Positions 9,259 through 19,123 of a stretch of 64,000 nt of DNA are shown in pieces. The notes beneath the pieces were generated by a model, which was not told where the DNA came from, did not search any database, and saw nothing but the letters and a program-made list of their open reading frames with translations. This DNA comes from Sphingomonas sp. LM7. GTDB taxonomy: Bacteria; Pseudomonadota; Alphaproteobacteria; Sphingomonadales; Sphingomonadaceae. The number at the start of each line of letters is the position of its first letter. The first letter of the stretch is position 1. The stretch covers positions 2,728,001-2,792,000 of the forward strand of contig NZ_CP019511.1 in NCBI RefSeq assembly GCF_002002925.1, given 5' to 3'. The position numbers and the translations under genes are program-made.

Positions 9259-11742
9259 TCAGGCCAGGACCAGGCCCGCGGCCCGAAGCGGCTCGGCACC
9301 GTGGAGGAAATATCGCCTTGCTACCGCCGCCGAAAGATTGGCGAGACGGGTCTCCAGATCGGCGAGCAGCGCGTCGTCGATACGCGTCGCATTCGCCGTC
9401 ACCAGCAGCGCCGCAATGCCCCGCGCCTGCTCCTGCTGCGGCTCGGCCAGCCCGTCGTCCGACAGCACCGGCAGCTTGTTGAGGTGCGCCGAAATCGCCG
9501 CGACCTGAAACGCGAGCGCGCGGGGATTGTTGGGATCGAGCGTAACCAGATCGAGCACCGGTATCCGCGCCATTCCAGTCAAATAGCGTTGGCGATAGCT
9601 GATCTGGCTGTCCATCAGATCGAGCAACGTCGACAGATCGTCGCTCGTGGCATCGGGACCACCGAAGCTGCGAATGAAGCGGATCGCCGACAATGCGCGC
9701 TCGATACGCCGGCCGATGTCGTGGAAGCGCCACGCGTCGGTGCGCGTCATATGCTCGCTCGCGAGACCATTGAGCGCCGAATAGCGGCGCTGGAGCGAGC
9801 CGGCCTTGTCGAGCAGCCCGCCGCGCTGCGGGAAGGGCGCATCGAGCAGGCGGACCATGTCGGCCGAGAGCCGCTCGCGCGAAACCGCGCCGATCAGCCG
9901 CGCCTGGCGGTTGATCTCACGAACACTGTGCCATTCGCCCTCCCCTTCGAGCGCTGTACGCGCGAGCTGGGTAAGGTCGGCGCGCTTGACGCCCTTGGCT
10001 TCGGGCGCAGCGCCCGAGAAGACCACCAGGCGAGTTAGCCGGCCGACGGTATCCACGGCCAGCGCCGCACCGGTATCGGCACTGATCGAATGGCCGAGAA
10101 GCACGCGAAGCAGCCCGAGCAATGCCTCGCCGCGCTCGAGATAGCGGCCGAGCCAGAACAGATTGTCGGCAACGCGGCTAGGCAAGGTGCCCGGGTTGCG
10201 GCGGAGCTGGGTGGTGTCGCCCGAGGGCAGCAGCGAAACGGGCGCGACCGCCTCGGCACCGTGGACGCAGACATCGGCGGACCACATCCCCTCGCCCATC
10301 ACGGCCGCGCGCGGGTCGGGATGCTCGCCGATGCGTGCGAAGCCGCCCGGGAGCACAGTCCAGCGCCCCTCGCCGTCGCGCGCGGCAAAGACTCGCAGCG
10401 TGAACGGGCGCGGCGCCAGCACGTCCTCGGTCACCACCGGCATGGTCGAAAGGCGGACGACTTCCTGCCCGACATAATCCTGCGGCCGGCGAGTCATGTC
10501 ATCGAGCAGGGCTGCGCGTTCGTCGGGGCTGAGTGCCGAGCCGAGCATGGCCTTGCCGCCGGGAAGTCCGAGCGGTGCGGCGCCGAAGGCAGGCGCGACC
10601 ACCAGAGAATCGAGATTGGCGGCGACGTGATCGCGCGGGGCGTCCTGCCCGCACCACCAGGTGGCGATGTTGGGAAGCTTGAGCGGCGCACCCGTCAGCA
10701 CTTCGGCCAGCCGCGGCAGGAAGGCGGCGAAGGCGGGCGCTTCGAGCAGCCCGGCGCCGGGCGCGTTGGCAATCACGACATTGCCTGCGGCGATCGCGTC
10801 GATCACGCCGGGAACGCCGATCGTCGAATGCGAATCGAGCGCGAGCGGATCGAGCAGCCGTGGATCGAGCCGGTGCCACAAGGCATCGACGCGCTTCATC
10901 CCCGCGATCGTGCGGACGTAGAGCTTGTCGTCCAGCACCGCGAGGTCGGCCCCCTCGACCAGCAGGAAGCCGAGATAGCGTGCGAGATGCGCCTGTTCTG
11001 GATAGCTCGGGTTGAGCCGCCCCGGGGTCAGCAAGGCGATACGCGGCTCGGCGCGGCGGCAGGCAGCGGCGACGCCTTCGCGGAAGGCGGCAAAGAACGG
11101 CGCGTGGCGCTCGATATTGAGCCGTGACTGGAGCTCATCGAGCGTCCGCGCGATCGCCAGCCGATTCTCCAGGGCATAGCCCGCACCCGCCGGCGCCCGG
11201 AGGTGATCGGCAAGCACACGCCATTCGCCCGAAGGCCCGCGGCAGAGGTCGGCCGCGACGAACTGGAGGTGGTGGCCGCCCGGCGGGGTCAGGCGCGCGA
11301 GCGGGCGGAGGAAATAGGGGCTACCGGAGACGAGCGCGGCGGGGACATGGCCGTCGGCGACGAGGTTCGCCTCGCCGTACAGGTCCTGGAGGATCGTCTC
11401 GAGCAATTCGGCGCGCTGGGCGATGCCGTCGGCGATGCCGTCCCATTCGGTCTTTTCGATGAGCAGCGGGACCGGCGACAGCGGCCAGGGGCGCTCCTCA
11501 CCTTCATCGACGATGCGGAAGCCGGTGCCGATATCCTCGGCATGCCGTTGCGCGCGTTCGCGGGCGAGCTCCAGGCCGTCACCGGACAGTGTCGCGAGCT
11601 CCTCGAACAATCCCGCCCAGGCGGGATCGCGATCGCTTGCGCAAAGCACGTCCCCGCCGGGAACATGCCCGCAATAATCGGCGATCCAACGATCGGCGAT
11701 CGTCGCGGCGTCGAACAAAGATGTCGCGGCGCGGCTGGCCAA
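9259..11742 (-). CDS. Fused circularly permuted ATP-grasp and alpha-E protein
   Basis: This 827-aa protein joins two modules that are often separate genes. Residues about 1-480 form a circularly permuted ATP-grasp domain (DUF404/DUF407 type), with DDKLYVRTIAGMKRVDALWHRLD and the late GGFARIG segment. Residues about 510-827 form an all-helical alpha-E domain starting RVADNLFWLGRYLERGE. ATP-grasp enzymes ligate carboxylates to amines, and the downstream transglutaminase gene is the usual partner in a predicted peptide-modification system (known from comparative genomics). The TTG start at 11742 has GGAGG nine bases upstream. Product and target are unknown. Confidence 0.9.
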   Translation of the reverse strand: MASRAATSLFDAATIADRWIADYCGHVPGGDVLCASDRDPAWAGLFEELATLSGDGLELARERAQRHAEDIGTGFRIVDEGEERPWPLSPVPLLIEKTEWDGIADGIAQRAELLETILQDLYGEANLVADGHVPAALVSGSPYFLRPLARLTPPGGHHLQFVAADLCRGPSGEWRVLADHLRAPAGAGYALENRLAIARTLDELQSRLNIERHAPFFAAFREGVAAACRRAEPRIALLTPGRLNPSYPEQAHLARYLGFLLVEGADLAVLDDKLYVRTIAGMKRVDALWHRLDPRLLDPLALDSHSTIGVPGVIDAIAAGNVVIANAPGAGLLEAPAFAAFLPRLAEVLTGAPLKLPNIATWWCGQDAPRDHVAANLDSLVVAPAFGAAPLGLPGGKAMLGSALSPDERAALLDDMTRRPQDYVGQEVVRLSTMPVVTEDVLAPRPFTLRVFAARDGEGRWTVLPGGFARIGEHPDPRAAVMGEGMWSADVCVHGAEAVAPVSLLPSGDTTQLRRNPGTLPSRVADNLFWLGRYLERGEALLGLLRVLLGHSISADTGAALAVDTVGRLTRLVVFSGAAPEAKGVKRADLTQLARTALEGEGEWHSVREINRQARLIGAVSRERLSADMVRLLDAPFPQRGGLLDKAGSLQRRYSALNGLASEHMTRTDAWRFHDIGRRIERALSAIRFIRSFGGPDATSDDLSTLLDLMDSQISYRQRYLTGMARIPVLDLVTLDPNNPRALAFQVAAISAHLNKLPVLSDDGLAEPQQEQARGIAALLVTANATRIDDALLADLETRLANLSAAVARRYFLHGAEPLRAAGLVLA

Positions 11743-11781
11743 GATGCGCTTCCTCCGGAGGCGCGGTGATGGGGGAAAGCA

Positions 11782-11796
11782 TGTTGCATGGCAACA
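11782..11796. promoter_or_regulatory. Perfect palindrome TGTTGC-ATG-GCAACA, possible operator
   Basis: A 15-base palindrome with 6-base arms lies 40-54 bases upstream of the ATP-grasp/alpha-E start, in the 273-base gap before the divergent M28 peptidase. The position suits a dimeric repressor or activator site for the minus-strand operon. No regulator is assigned, and chance occurrence cannot be excluded. Confidence 0.35.
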
Positions 11797-12015
11797 AGCG
11801 ATACGCGGAGTGTACCCTCTTCTTCTCCGTCACCCCGCGCCGCGATGGCAGGACTGGAGGATCAAGGGTCTCACTCGGCCGCCAGGGTCACGCGATCGAA
11901 GAGGAACCCGCAATTCGCCCCTTTACCCGGTTAGCCGCTTTCCGATCGCCGCCGACTGCCGCATGAAGGCAGCGGCCCGGCGTCCTTCGAACGCCGGCGG
12001 CATCGGGGGATCGCC

Positions 12016-14205
12016 ATGACGGGTATGCGCACAGGCTGGTGGACGGTGGCGATCTGCGTCGTCCTGCTGGCGCTCTGGGCGATCCGCCCGATCGGCGTGA
12101 ACCCGCCGCGCACCCTCCAGACCGAATTCAATACCGAGCGCGCGGTCGCGCGGCTTTCCGATATTCTCGGCGATCAGCGCGCGCACCCGACCGACAGCGA
12201 CGCCAATGACGCCGTGGAAGCGCGGCTGCTCGCACAGATCAAGCAGGCGGGCTTCACGCCCGAAATCCGCCAGACCTTCCATTGCAACGACATCCGCCAG
12301 GGCGCGGCGATCTGCGCGCGGCCGCGCAACATCGTCTTCTGGATCACCCCGCCCGGCGACGACGCGGTGATGCTCACCGCGCATCATGATTCGGTCCCCG
12401 CCGGCCCCGGCGCGGCGGACGACGGGATTGGCGTCGCAGTCGCGCTCGAAGTCGCGCATCTGCTCAAGGGCAAGCCGCTCGGCCGGCCGGTGCTGGTGCT
12501 GCTCACCGATGCCGAGGAGGCCGGGCTGGTCGGCGCGGCGGCGTTCGCGGCGCGCGATCCGCTGGCCAAGCGGATCGGCGCGGTGGTCAATCTCGAGGCG
12601 CGCGGCACTACCGGCACCGCCAACATGTTCCAGACCAGCCGCCCCAATGGCCGCGACATCGCCGCGCTCCAGGCCGGCGGGCTGGTCCCCGCGGCGAATT
12701 CGCTGGCCTCGGACCTGTACAGCATCCTTCCCAACGACACCGACGTGACGATGCTGTTGCCGCTCAACGTCGACGTGGCCAATTTCGCGATCATCGGCGC
12801 GGGCAAGCGCTATCATACCCCGCTGGACAACCTCTCGTTTCTCGACCGCAATTCTGTACGCCATATGGGAGCCGAGGCGCTGGCTGCGGTGAACGGATTC
12901 ACTTCCGCGCAGGCGAAAGGAGAAGAGGGCAGCCGCATCTTCGTCAACATCGATCGGATAATGTTCCTCGTTGTACCCGCGAATGTCGCATTGGCGCTTT
13001 TGGTCCTCGGCCTGGGTTCCGCGGTATTTTTGTACGCCCGGTCCGGCGGCGGCAACGCCGTGAAAGCCTTGCTGGCGCCGCCGCTGGCGGTGCTGTTCGG
13101 CGCCGCTCTGGCGGTCGTTCTGGGGATGCTGGTCGGGGCGCTGCGGCCCGATTCGGCCTATGGCACCGCCTGGCCGGTCGCCTTGCGGCTGATGTACGGC
13201 GCCGCAGCCCTCACCGGCGCGAGCCTGGTGCTCCACTGGATGCGCGTGGCCAGCCCGGTCCGGCTGGCGGCCTCGGCATGGATTTGGCTGACGATCCTGG
13301 TCCTCGCCGCCTTCGCCTTCGTGCCCGGCCTGTCGGTCATCGCGGTATGGTCGTCGATATTCCTGCTGGCCGCGGCGATCACCGCCTGCTTCGCTCCCGC
13401 ACGCCGCGCCGTGCCCTGGCTGCTGGGTGCTGCGGCGCTGGTGTTCGCACTGATCATGCTGCCGATCGCAGGCGGTTTCGAGGACGGGCTGTTCGTCGAG
13501 AGCGCCGCGCCGATCGCCGCGCTGCTCGTCTTCCTGTTCCTCTTCGCGATGCCGGGGCTCTCTACCCGCCGCACCCCGCTGGCCTGCGGCGCGGTGCTGG
13601 CAGCGGCGATCGTCGCGGCGTTGCTGGTGCCCGCTTATACGAGCGAAGCGCCGCGACACCTGAACTTGGTGCACGAGGACCGCGCCGAGGGCGCCAGCTT
13701 CCGGGTGTGGGACAATGGGCCGCTGCCCGCCGCAATGAAGGCCGCCGCCGCCTTTGCCGATGCGCCCGACGCCGAAGGCGAATGGCACGCGCCCGCGCCG
13801 CGCTTGGCCGACGACGGTCGGATATCGATCGTCTCGGACACCGTCGCCGGCGAGCTCCGCACGATCGTTCTGCGCGCCGAGGCGCCCAGCGCCGACCGCC
13901 AGGAATTCTATGTCGACAAGGGCGAGGGCTTCCGCAGCCTGGTGGTCAACGGCGCGCGGCCGCAGGTGAAGGGACCGCTGGCTTATTTCGGCTGCACCGG
14001 ACGCGCGTGCAGGCTGCTCGACGTGACGCTGACGCTCACCGCCAAGGGGCCGCTGCCCGACATCCGCTGGCACCGGATCCGCTACGGCGCAGGCGAGGCG
14101 GCCCGCGCGCTGATTGCGGCGCGGCCCGATACCGCGATGCCCGTCCATGTCGGCGACCGGCAGGTGCTGATCCGCCCGGTCAGCCTGGCGTCACAAATCC
14201 GGTAG
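12016..14205 (+). CDS. M28-family metallopeptidase with C-terminal multi-TM domain
   Basis: This 729-aa protein starts with a signal anchor (residues 8-24) followed by an M28 aminopeptidase domain. The two-zinc ligand set is visible: HHD at 123-125, DDG near 135-137, the catalytic EE at 167-168, Glu194 in NLEARG and His267 in YHTPLDN. From about residue 325 to 545 there are some eight hydrophobic helices, and the rest is a soluble C-terminal domain. This layout resembles the Fxna/Pff1-type membrane M28 peptidases, so the peptidase domain likely faces the periplasm. GGGGGA precedes the ATG. The last 15 bases overlap the convergent ligD. Confidence 0.9.
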   Translation: MTGMRTGWWTVAICVVLLALWAIRPIGVNPPRTLQTEFNTERAVARLSDILGDQRAHPTDSDANDAVEARLLAQIKQAGFTPEIRQTFHCNDIRQGAAICARPRNIVFWITPPGDDAVMLTAHHDSVPAGPGAADDGIGVAVALEVAHLLKGKPLGRPVLVLLTDAEEAGLVGAAAFAARDPLAKRIGAVVNLEARGTTGTANMFQTSRPNGRDIAALQAGGLVPAANSLASDLYSILPNDTDVTMLLPLNVDVANFAIIGAGKRYHTPLDNLSFLDRNSVRHMGAEALAAVNGFTSAQAKGEEGSRIFVNIDRIMFLVVPANVALALLVLGLGSAVFLYARSGGGNAVKALLAPPLAVLFGAALAVVLGMLVGALRPDSAYGTAWPVALRLMYGAAALTGASLVLHWMRVASPVRLAASAWIWLTILVLAAFAFVPGLSVIAVWSSIFLLAAAITACFAPARRAVPWLLGAAALVFALIMLPIAGGFEDGLFVESAAPIAALLVFLFLFAMPGLSTRRTPLACGAVLAAAIVAALLVPAYTSEAPRHLNLVHEDRAEGASFRVWDNGPLPAAMKAAAAFADAPDAEGEWHAPAPRLADDGRISIVSDTVAGELRTIVLRAEAPSADRQEFYVDKGEGFRSLVVNGARPQVKGPLAYFGCTGRACRLLDVTLTLTAKGPLPDIRWHRIRYGAGEAARALIAARPDTAMPVHVGDRQVLIRPVSLASQIR

Positions 14206-16650
14206 CGCCTGCTCGGCCTCGCCCCAGCCCTGCAGCGCGCGGCTGGTGGCGCGCTCGAGCAGCGCCGTGGCGTCGCGGATCGTGTAGAGCTTGGCCGAGT
14301 CGAGGTCGCGCAGCTCGCTCCAGGTGACCGGCGCGGCGACCGGCGCGTTTTCGCGGGCCCTCGCGACATAGGGCAGTACCGCAGTCGCGCCACGCTGGTT
14401 GCGCAGATAGTCGATGAAGATCTTGCCCTTGCGCGTCACCTTTTTGAGGTTGGCGGTGAAGCGGTCGGGCTCGGCCTGCGCCAGCGCGCGGGCGAAGCGT
14501 TCGGCAAAGCTGCGCACCGCCGGCCACTCCGCCTGCGGGATCAGCGGCACGACGACGTGCACGCCCTTGCCGCCCGATAGCAGCGGCCAGCTGGTCAGCC
14601 CGATATCGGCGAGATGCTCCTTGAGGTCCTCCGCCGCCTTCTTGACCATCGCGAAATCGAGCCCCTCGTCAGGGTCGAGATCGAAGACCAGACGATCGGG
14701 TTTCTCGATATCGGCGACGAGGCTGCCCCAACCGTGGAACTCGATCGTACCCATCTGGACGCACGCCATGATCCCATCGAGATCGTCGATATAGAGATAG
14801 GGCTCGACGCTGCCGTCCTTCTCGCGGACATCGACATGGTGGACCTGCTCGCCGAAGCTGCCGGCATCGTGCTTCTGGAAGAAACAGTGTTTCGCGCGGC
14901 CTTGCGGGCAGCGGACCAGGCTGATCGGGCGATTGGCCAGCCAGCGCAGCGCCACCGGCGCGATCGCGGCGTAATAATCGGCGAGTTGCCCCTTGGTCAG
15001 CCCCGCCTCGGGATAGATCACTCGATCGCGGCTGCTGATCTTGATGCTGGTTTCGGGAACGTCGGGGAGCGGCGCGGGCGTTTCGACGACGACGTCCTTG
15101 GCCTTCTTGTCCTCGCGCAAGCCGAGGAAGCTGCCATGACGCACGACATTCTCGGCGGTGAACTCGCTGAACGCGACCTCGGCGACGAGGCTCGGCTTGA
15201 GCCACTGCGCGCCGCGCGCCTCGGCGCGGGGCACCTTCACCGGCGCTTCCTTCGCCGCGACCTTGTCGAAGCGCTCGCGCAGATCGTGGAGCGTCGCCTG
15301 GTTGAATCCCGTTCCCACCTTGCCGGCATAAACCAGCCCGTCGGCACCGTTGACCGCCAGCAGCAGCGAGCGAAGGCCGCGGCCCTTGGCGGTGCTGGGG
15401 AGCCAGCCGATGATCACGAATTCCTGGCGTCTTATGCATTTGACCTTGAGCCAGGCCTTGGTGCGCGCGCCACGATACGGCGCATCGGCGCGCTTCGAGA
15501 CGATCCCCTCGAACCCCTCGCGGCACATCTCCTCGAACAGCGTCTCGCCGGCACCGGCGATATGCTCGGAGAACTGGATGCGTTCGTCGGCGCCTTCGAG
15601 TAGCGCGCGGAGCCGCTCCTTGCGAGTAAGCTGGGGGAGCTTGGCGGTGTCTTCGCCCCGGTCGCGCAGCAAGTCGAACGCGAAGAAACTCAGTCCCTCG
15701 CCGCCCGCGGAAATGGCTTCCTGCAGAGTCGAGAAATCGGGTTTGCCCGCCTTGAACGCGACGATCTCGCCGTCGATCAGCGCGGGGGCGGGGAGGCTCT
15801 TCGCCGCCGCGGCGATGCCGGGGAATTTGTCGGTCCAGTCGAGCCCGGTGCGGGTGTAGATCTTGGGCCCCTTGGCGCCGGTGGCGATCAGCGCGCGATA
15901 GCCGTCATATTTGACTTCGTGGAGCCACTGGCTGCCGGTCGGGACGCTATCGACCAGCGTAGCGAGCTGCGGCTTCTCGAATTCCGGCAGCTTGGCGTTC
16001 CTGGGCGGCGCGGCATGCTTTGCCACTCGCGCCGTGGCTTGCGGCGAAGCCTTGGCGGGGCGCTTGCCCGCTTTCTTGCCCTCGGCGATCTCCTGCATCG
16101 TGCGGCCGGTCTTGATGCTGGTGAGCCCGGTCTCGACCAGATAGTCGGTGGCGCCGGCATAGGCATCGTCGATCTTCCGGAGCAGCCAATTCTCGCCCCG
16201 CTCCTTGCCCCGCGGCTTCAGGCGGATGAGCAACCACTCGCCGTTCATCCGCTCGCCTTGGAGGCGGAAGTGGAGATGGCCCTTCTCCAGATCCTTGGCG
16301 CTCTTGCCTTCGATCGGCTCCCAGACGCCATCGTCCCACAGCATCACCGTGCCGCCGCCATATTGGCCCTTGGGGATCGTGCCCTCGAAATCGGCATAGG
16401 ACAGCGGATGATCCTCCGTGCGCACCGCGAGGCGCTTCTCGCCCGGGTCGATGCTCGGGCCGCGGGTGACTGCCCAGCTCTTGAGCACGCCGTCCACTTC
16501 GATGCGGAAGTCCCAGTGGAGCCGGGTGGCGTCGTGCTTCTGGACCATGAAGCGGTTGCCGCCGGTGCGTGCGATCTCGCCCGCGGGCTCGGCAGTCTGC
16601 GCGAAGTCGCGCTTGGCATTGTATTTTTCGAGCGGGTCGGGCTTGGCCAC
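14191..16650 (-). CDS. ligD: Multifunctional non-homologous end-joining DNA ligase LigD
   Basis: LigD repairs double-strand breaks with Ku. The 819-aa product has the order phosphoesterase-ligase-polymerase, as in Pseudomonas. The phosphoesterase has His39, His45 and Asp47 (QKHDATRLHWD). The ATP-dependent ligase has the adenylated Lys247 in KYDGYR. The primase-like polymerase has the metal-binding pair Asp657/Asp659 in VFDLDPDEG. A Lys/Ala/Pro linker at about 190-225 separates the first two modules. The GTG start at 16650 is three bases after the ku stop, so the genes are co-transcribed. Confidence 0.97.
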   Translation of the reverse strand: MAKPDPLEKYNAKRDFAQTAEPAGEIARTGGNRFMVQKHDATRLHWDFRIEVDGVLKSWAVTRGPSIDPGEKRLAVRTEDHPLSYADFEGTIPKGQYGGGTVMLWDDGVWEPIEGKSAKDLEKGHLHFRLQGERMNGEWLLIRLKPRGKERGENWLLRKIDDAYAGATDYLVETGLTSIKTGRTMQEIAEGKKAGKRPAKASPQATARVAKHAAPPRNAKLPEFEKPQLATLVDSVPTGSQWLHEVKYDGYRALIATGAKGPKIYTRTGLDWTDKFPGIAAAAKSLPAPALIDGEIVAFKAGKPDFSTLQEAISAGGEGLSFFAFDLLRDRGEDTAKLPQLTRKERLRALLEGADERIQFSEHIAGAGETLFEEMCREGFEGIVSKRADAPYRGARTKAWLKVKCIRRQEFVIIGWLPSTAKGRGLRSLLLAVNGADGLVYAGKVGTGFNQATLHDLRERFDKVAAKEAPVKVPRAEARGAQWLKPSLVAEVAFSEFTAENVVRHGSFLGLREDKKAKDVVVETPAPLPDVPETSIKISSRDRVIYPEAGLTKGQLADYYAAIAPVALRWLANRPISLVRCPQGRAKHCFFQKHDAGSFGEQVHHVDVREKDGSVEPYLYIDDLDGIMACVQMGTIEFHGWGSLVADIEKPDRLVFDLDPDEGLDFAMVKKAAEDLKEHLADIGLTSWPLLSGGKGVHVVVPLIPQAEWPAVRSFAERFARALAQAEPDRFTANLKKVTRKGKIFIDYLRNQRGATAVLPYVARARENAPVAAPVTWSELRDLDSAKLYTIRDATALLERATSRALQGWGEAEQALPDL

Positions 16651-16653
16651 GGA

Positions 16654-17541
16654 TCAGGCCCGCTTGCGCGCCGGCGCCTTCTTGGCGGGCGCCTCCTTCT
16701 TCGCTGGCGCTTTGGCCGGCTTGGTCTTCACCGCCGCACTCGACTTCGCCTCGGGCTTTTCCAGCGACTTCTTGAGCGCCGCCATCAGATCGACGACGTT
16801 CGATCCGCGGCTGGGGGCGCCGGCGTCCTTGTCCTCGATGATCTTCTTGCCCTTGGCCTTTTTCTTGCGCTCGATCAGGTCCTTGAGCGCGTCGACATAG
16901 CGATCGTGGAACCCGGCCGGATTGAACTTGGCGACCTTCTTATCGATCAGCGTTTCCGCGAGACCGAGAAGTTCTGGATCGGGTTCGCTGTCGGGAATGT
17001 CGCGGAAATAGCCCTGCGCCTTGTTGACTTCGTCGGCATAACGCAATGTTTCCAATACCATACCGCGACCGCACGGCTTGAGGCTGACGACATATTCGCG
17101 ACCGCGCATCGCAAGCTGGCCCAAGCCCACCTTGCGGCTGCGTCGCAGCGCCTCGCGCAGCACGATGAATGCTTCTTCGGCGAGGTCGTCGGCGGGGACG
17201 ACGAAGTACGGCTTCTCGTAATAGAGCACGTCGATCTCGTCGGCATCGACGAACTGGGTGAGCTCGAGCGTCTTTTTCGATTCGAGCTTCACTGCGTCGA
17301 TCTCGTCCTGTTCGAGCAGGACATATTCGCCCTTCTCGATCTCGAAGCCCTTGACGATCTCGTCGACATCCACCGCGCCGACGCCCGGCGCGGTTTTCTC
17401 ATATTTGATCCGCTGGCCCGAGGGCTCGTGGATCTGGTGGAAGCTGATCTGCGCGCCCGATTTGGTCGCGGAGTATATTTCGACCGGGATCGAAACCAGC
17501 GCGAGCCGTATCTGTCCCTGCCAATAGGCGCGCGCGGCCAT
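16654..17541 (-). CDS. ku: Non-homologous end-joining protein Ku
   Basis: Bacterial Ku forms a homodimeric ring on DNA ends and recruits LigD. The 295-aa protein starts MAARAYWQGQIRLALVSIPVE, which fixes the ATG at 17541, with an AGACGGA motif upstream. After the beta-barrel core it ends in a long Lys/Ala/Pro-rich tail (from about residue 255) of the kind that binds DNA and LigD. The 92-base gap to the divergent pdxH should hold promoters for both. Confidence 0.96.
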   Translation of the reverse strand: MAARAYWQGQIRLALVSIPVEIYSATKSGAQISFHQIHEPSGQRIKYEKTAPGVGAVDVDEIVKGFEIEKGEYVLLEQDEIDAVKLESKKTLELTQFVDADEIDVLYYEKPYFVVPADDLAEEAFIVLREALRRSRKVGLGQLAMRGREYVVSLKPCGRGMVLETLRYADEVNKAQGYFRDIPDSEPDPELLGLAETLIDKKVAKFNPAGFHDRYVDALKDLIERKKKAKGKKIIEDKDAGAPSRGSNVVDLMAALKKSLEKPEAKSSAAVKTKPAKAPAKKEAPAKKAPARKRA

Positions 17542-17633
17542 GATCCGTCTCCGTCGTTGCGAAGCCGATTCAATTCCCCAGAAGTGAGTCCGTTCCTCGA
17601 CACCAAAATGGCGGCGGCGTAGAGGGCAGGGCG

Positions 17634-18212
17634 ATGAGTACCGACCCCTTCCAGTTGTTCGACGCATGGTTCGTCGAGGCACGGGCGAGCGAGCCCAACG
17701 ATTCCAACGCGATGGCGCTGGCCACGGCCGACGCGCAGGGGCAACCCTCGGTACGGATGGTGCTGCTCAAGGGGCATGGCCCCGACGGCTTCGTGTTCTA
17801 TACCAACCGCCAGGGGCGCAAGGCCGGCGAACTGGCCGCGGTGCCCAAGGCCGCTTTGCTGTTCCACTGGAAATCGCTTCGCCGGCAGATTCGGATCGAA
17901 GGCGCGGTCGGCCATGTCAGCGATGCCGAAAGCGACGCCTATTTCGCCAGCCGCGGCCGCGATTCGCAGCTGGGCGCCTGGGCCTCCGAACAGTCGCGCC
18001 CACTCGATACGCGCGAGACTTTCGAGGCGCGCTATGCGGAGGTGCAGGCGCGGTTCGAGGGCGGCGACGTGCCGCGGCCGCCGCATTGGGGCGGCTATCG
18101 CGTGACCCCGGCGCGGATCGAGTTCTGGCAGGACCGCGCGCACCGGCTCCACGAGCGGCGGCTGTTCGTCCGCGACGGAGAGGGCTGGAGCGAGGGACTG
18201 CTGTACCCGTGA
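17634..18212 (+). CDS. pdxH: Pyridoxamine 5'-phosphate oxidase
   Basis: PdxH oxidises PNP and PMP to pyridoxal 5'-phosphate with FMN. The 192-aa protein has the N-terminal substrate and FMN segment ([23 protein letters not shown]), the dimer motif [20 protein letters not shown], and the C-terminal [13 protein letters not shown] signature with its conserved RLH. The stop overlaps the GTG of the next gene (GTGA), and that gene in turn overlaps the third, so this is the first gene of a coupled three-gene operon. Confidence 0.95.
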   Translation: MSTDPFQLFDAWFVEARASEPNDSNAMALATADAQGQPSVRMVLLKGHGPDGFVFYTNRQGRKAGELAAVPKAALLFHWKSLRRQIRIEGAVGHVSDAESDAYFASRGRDSQLGAWASEQSRPLDTRETFEARYAEVQARFEGGDVPRPPHWGGYRVTPARIEFWQDRAHRLHERRLFVRDGEGWSEGLLYP

Positions 18213-19123
18213 GCAATCTCGCGCGCCGGGCCGCGCTGGCGAGCGTCGCATGCGCGGTACTGCTCGGCAGCCTCAAGGCATGGGCGGCGTGGCGGACCGG
18301 ATCGGTGGCGGTGATGGCCAGCCTGGCCGACAGCCTGCTCGACCTGGTCGCCTCGCTGGTGACGCTGGGCGGAGTGCATGTCGCGGCGCTGCCCGCCGAT
18401 GACGACCACCGCTTCGGCCACGGCAAGGCCGAAGCGCTGGCCGCTTTGTTCCAGGTCGTGGTGATTGCGGTCTCCGCGATCCTGATCCTTTGGCGTGCCG
18501 GCGAGCGGCTGGTCTCGTCGCAGACCAGCACGGACGCCGAATATGGCATCGGCGTATCGGTGGTCGCGATCCTGGTGACGCTGGCGCTGACCAGCTACCA
18601 GCAATCGGTGGTCCGCCGCACGCGATCGGTCGCGATCGGCGCGGACCGGGTGCATTATCAGTCGGACCTGTTCCTCAACGGCGCAGTGATCGCGGCACTG
18701 GCGCTGGAAAGCTATGCCGGGCTTGCGGGCGCCGACGCAGTGTTCGGCATCGTGATCGGGCTGTGGCTGCTCTATGGCGCGTGGCGTGCCTCGGTCGATG
18801 CGATCGACCAGCTGATGGACAAGGAATGGCCCGAAGAGAAGCGCCGCAGCTTCGTCGAGGTCGCGGCGCGGCATCCCGAGTTGATCGGCCTCCACGACCT
18901 GCGCACGCGGACCAGCGGATCGAAGGATTTCGTCCAGTTTCACATCTGGATGGACCCGCACATGACCCTCCTCGAAATGCACGACGTGGTCGAGCGGCTC
19001 GAAAAGGAGCTGGCCGAGGAGTTTCCGGGCACCGAAGTGCTGATCCATGTCGATCCCGAGGGTCAGGTCGACGAACCCGACAATCCGCTCGCCGAAGCCG
19101 ACTTGCTCAAGGACACGCGATGA
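18209..19123 (+). CDS. Cation diffusion facilitator family transporter (FieF-like)
   Basis: This 304-aa inner-membrane metal/proton antiporter has six predicted helices. The transport-site residues match FieF: Asp41 and Asp45 in helix 2 (ADSLLDL) and His149 and Asp153 in helix 5 (HYQSDLFLN). The HRFGHGKAE loop and the C-terminal cytoplasmic metal-sensing domain with HIWMDPH are also present. Zinc or iron export is the likely role, but specificity cannot be read from the sequence. It starts at GTG 18209, overlapping the pdxH stop, and ends overlapping the ATG of the PhzF gene. Confidence 0.92.
   Translation: MSNLARRAALASVACAVLLGSLKAWAAWRTGSVAVMASLADSLLDLVASLVTLGGVHVAALPADDDHRFGHGKAEALAALFQVVVIAVSAILILWRAGERLVSSQTSTDAEYGIGVSVVAILVTLALTSYQQSVVRRTRSVAIGADRVHYQSDLFLNGAVIAALALESYAGLAGADAVFGIVIGLWLLYGAWRASVDAIDQLMDKEWPEEKRRSFVEVAARHPELIGLHDLRTRTSGSKDFVQFHIWMDPHMTLLEMHDVVERLEKELAEEFPGTEVLIHVDPEGQVDEPDNPLAEADLLKDTR

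Noticed and set aside
11923..14148. A 741-codon minus-strand frame opposite the M28 peptidase
   Set aside because: The plus strand encodes a complete zinc site and helices; the opposite frame is Gln/Arg/His-rich noise.
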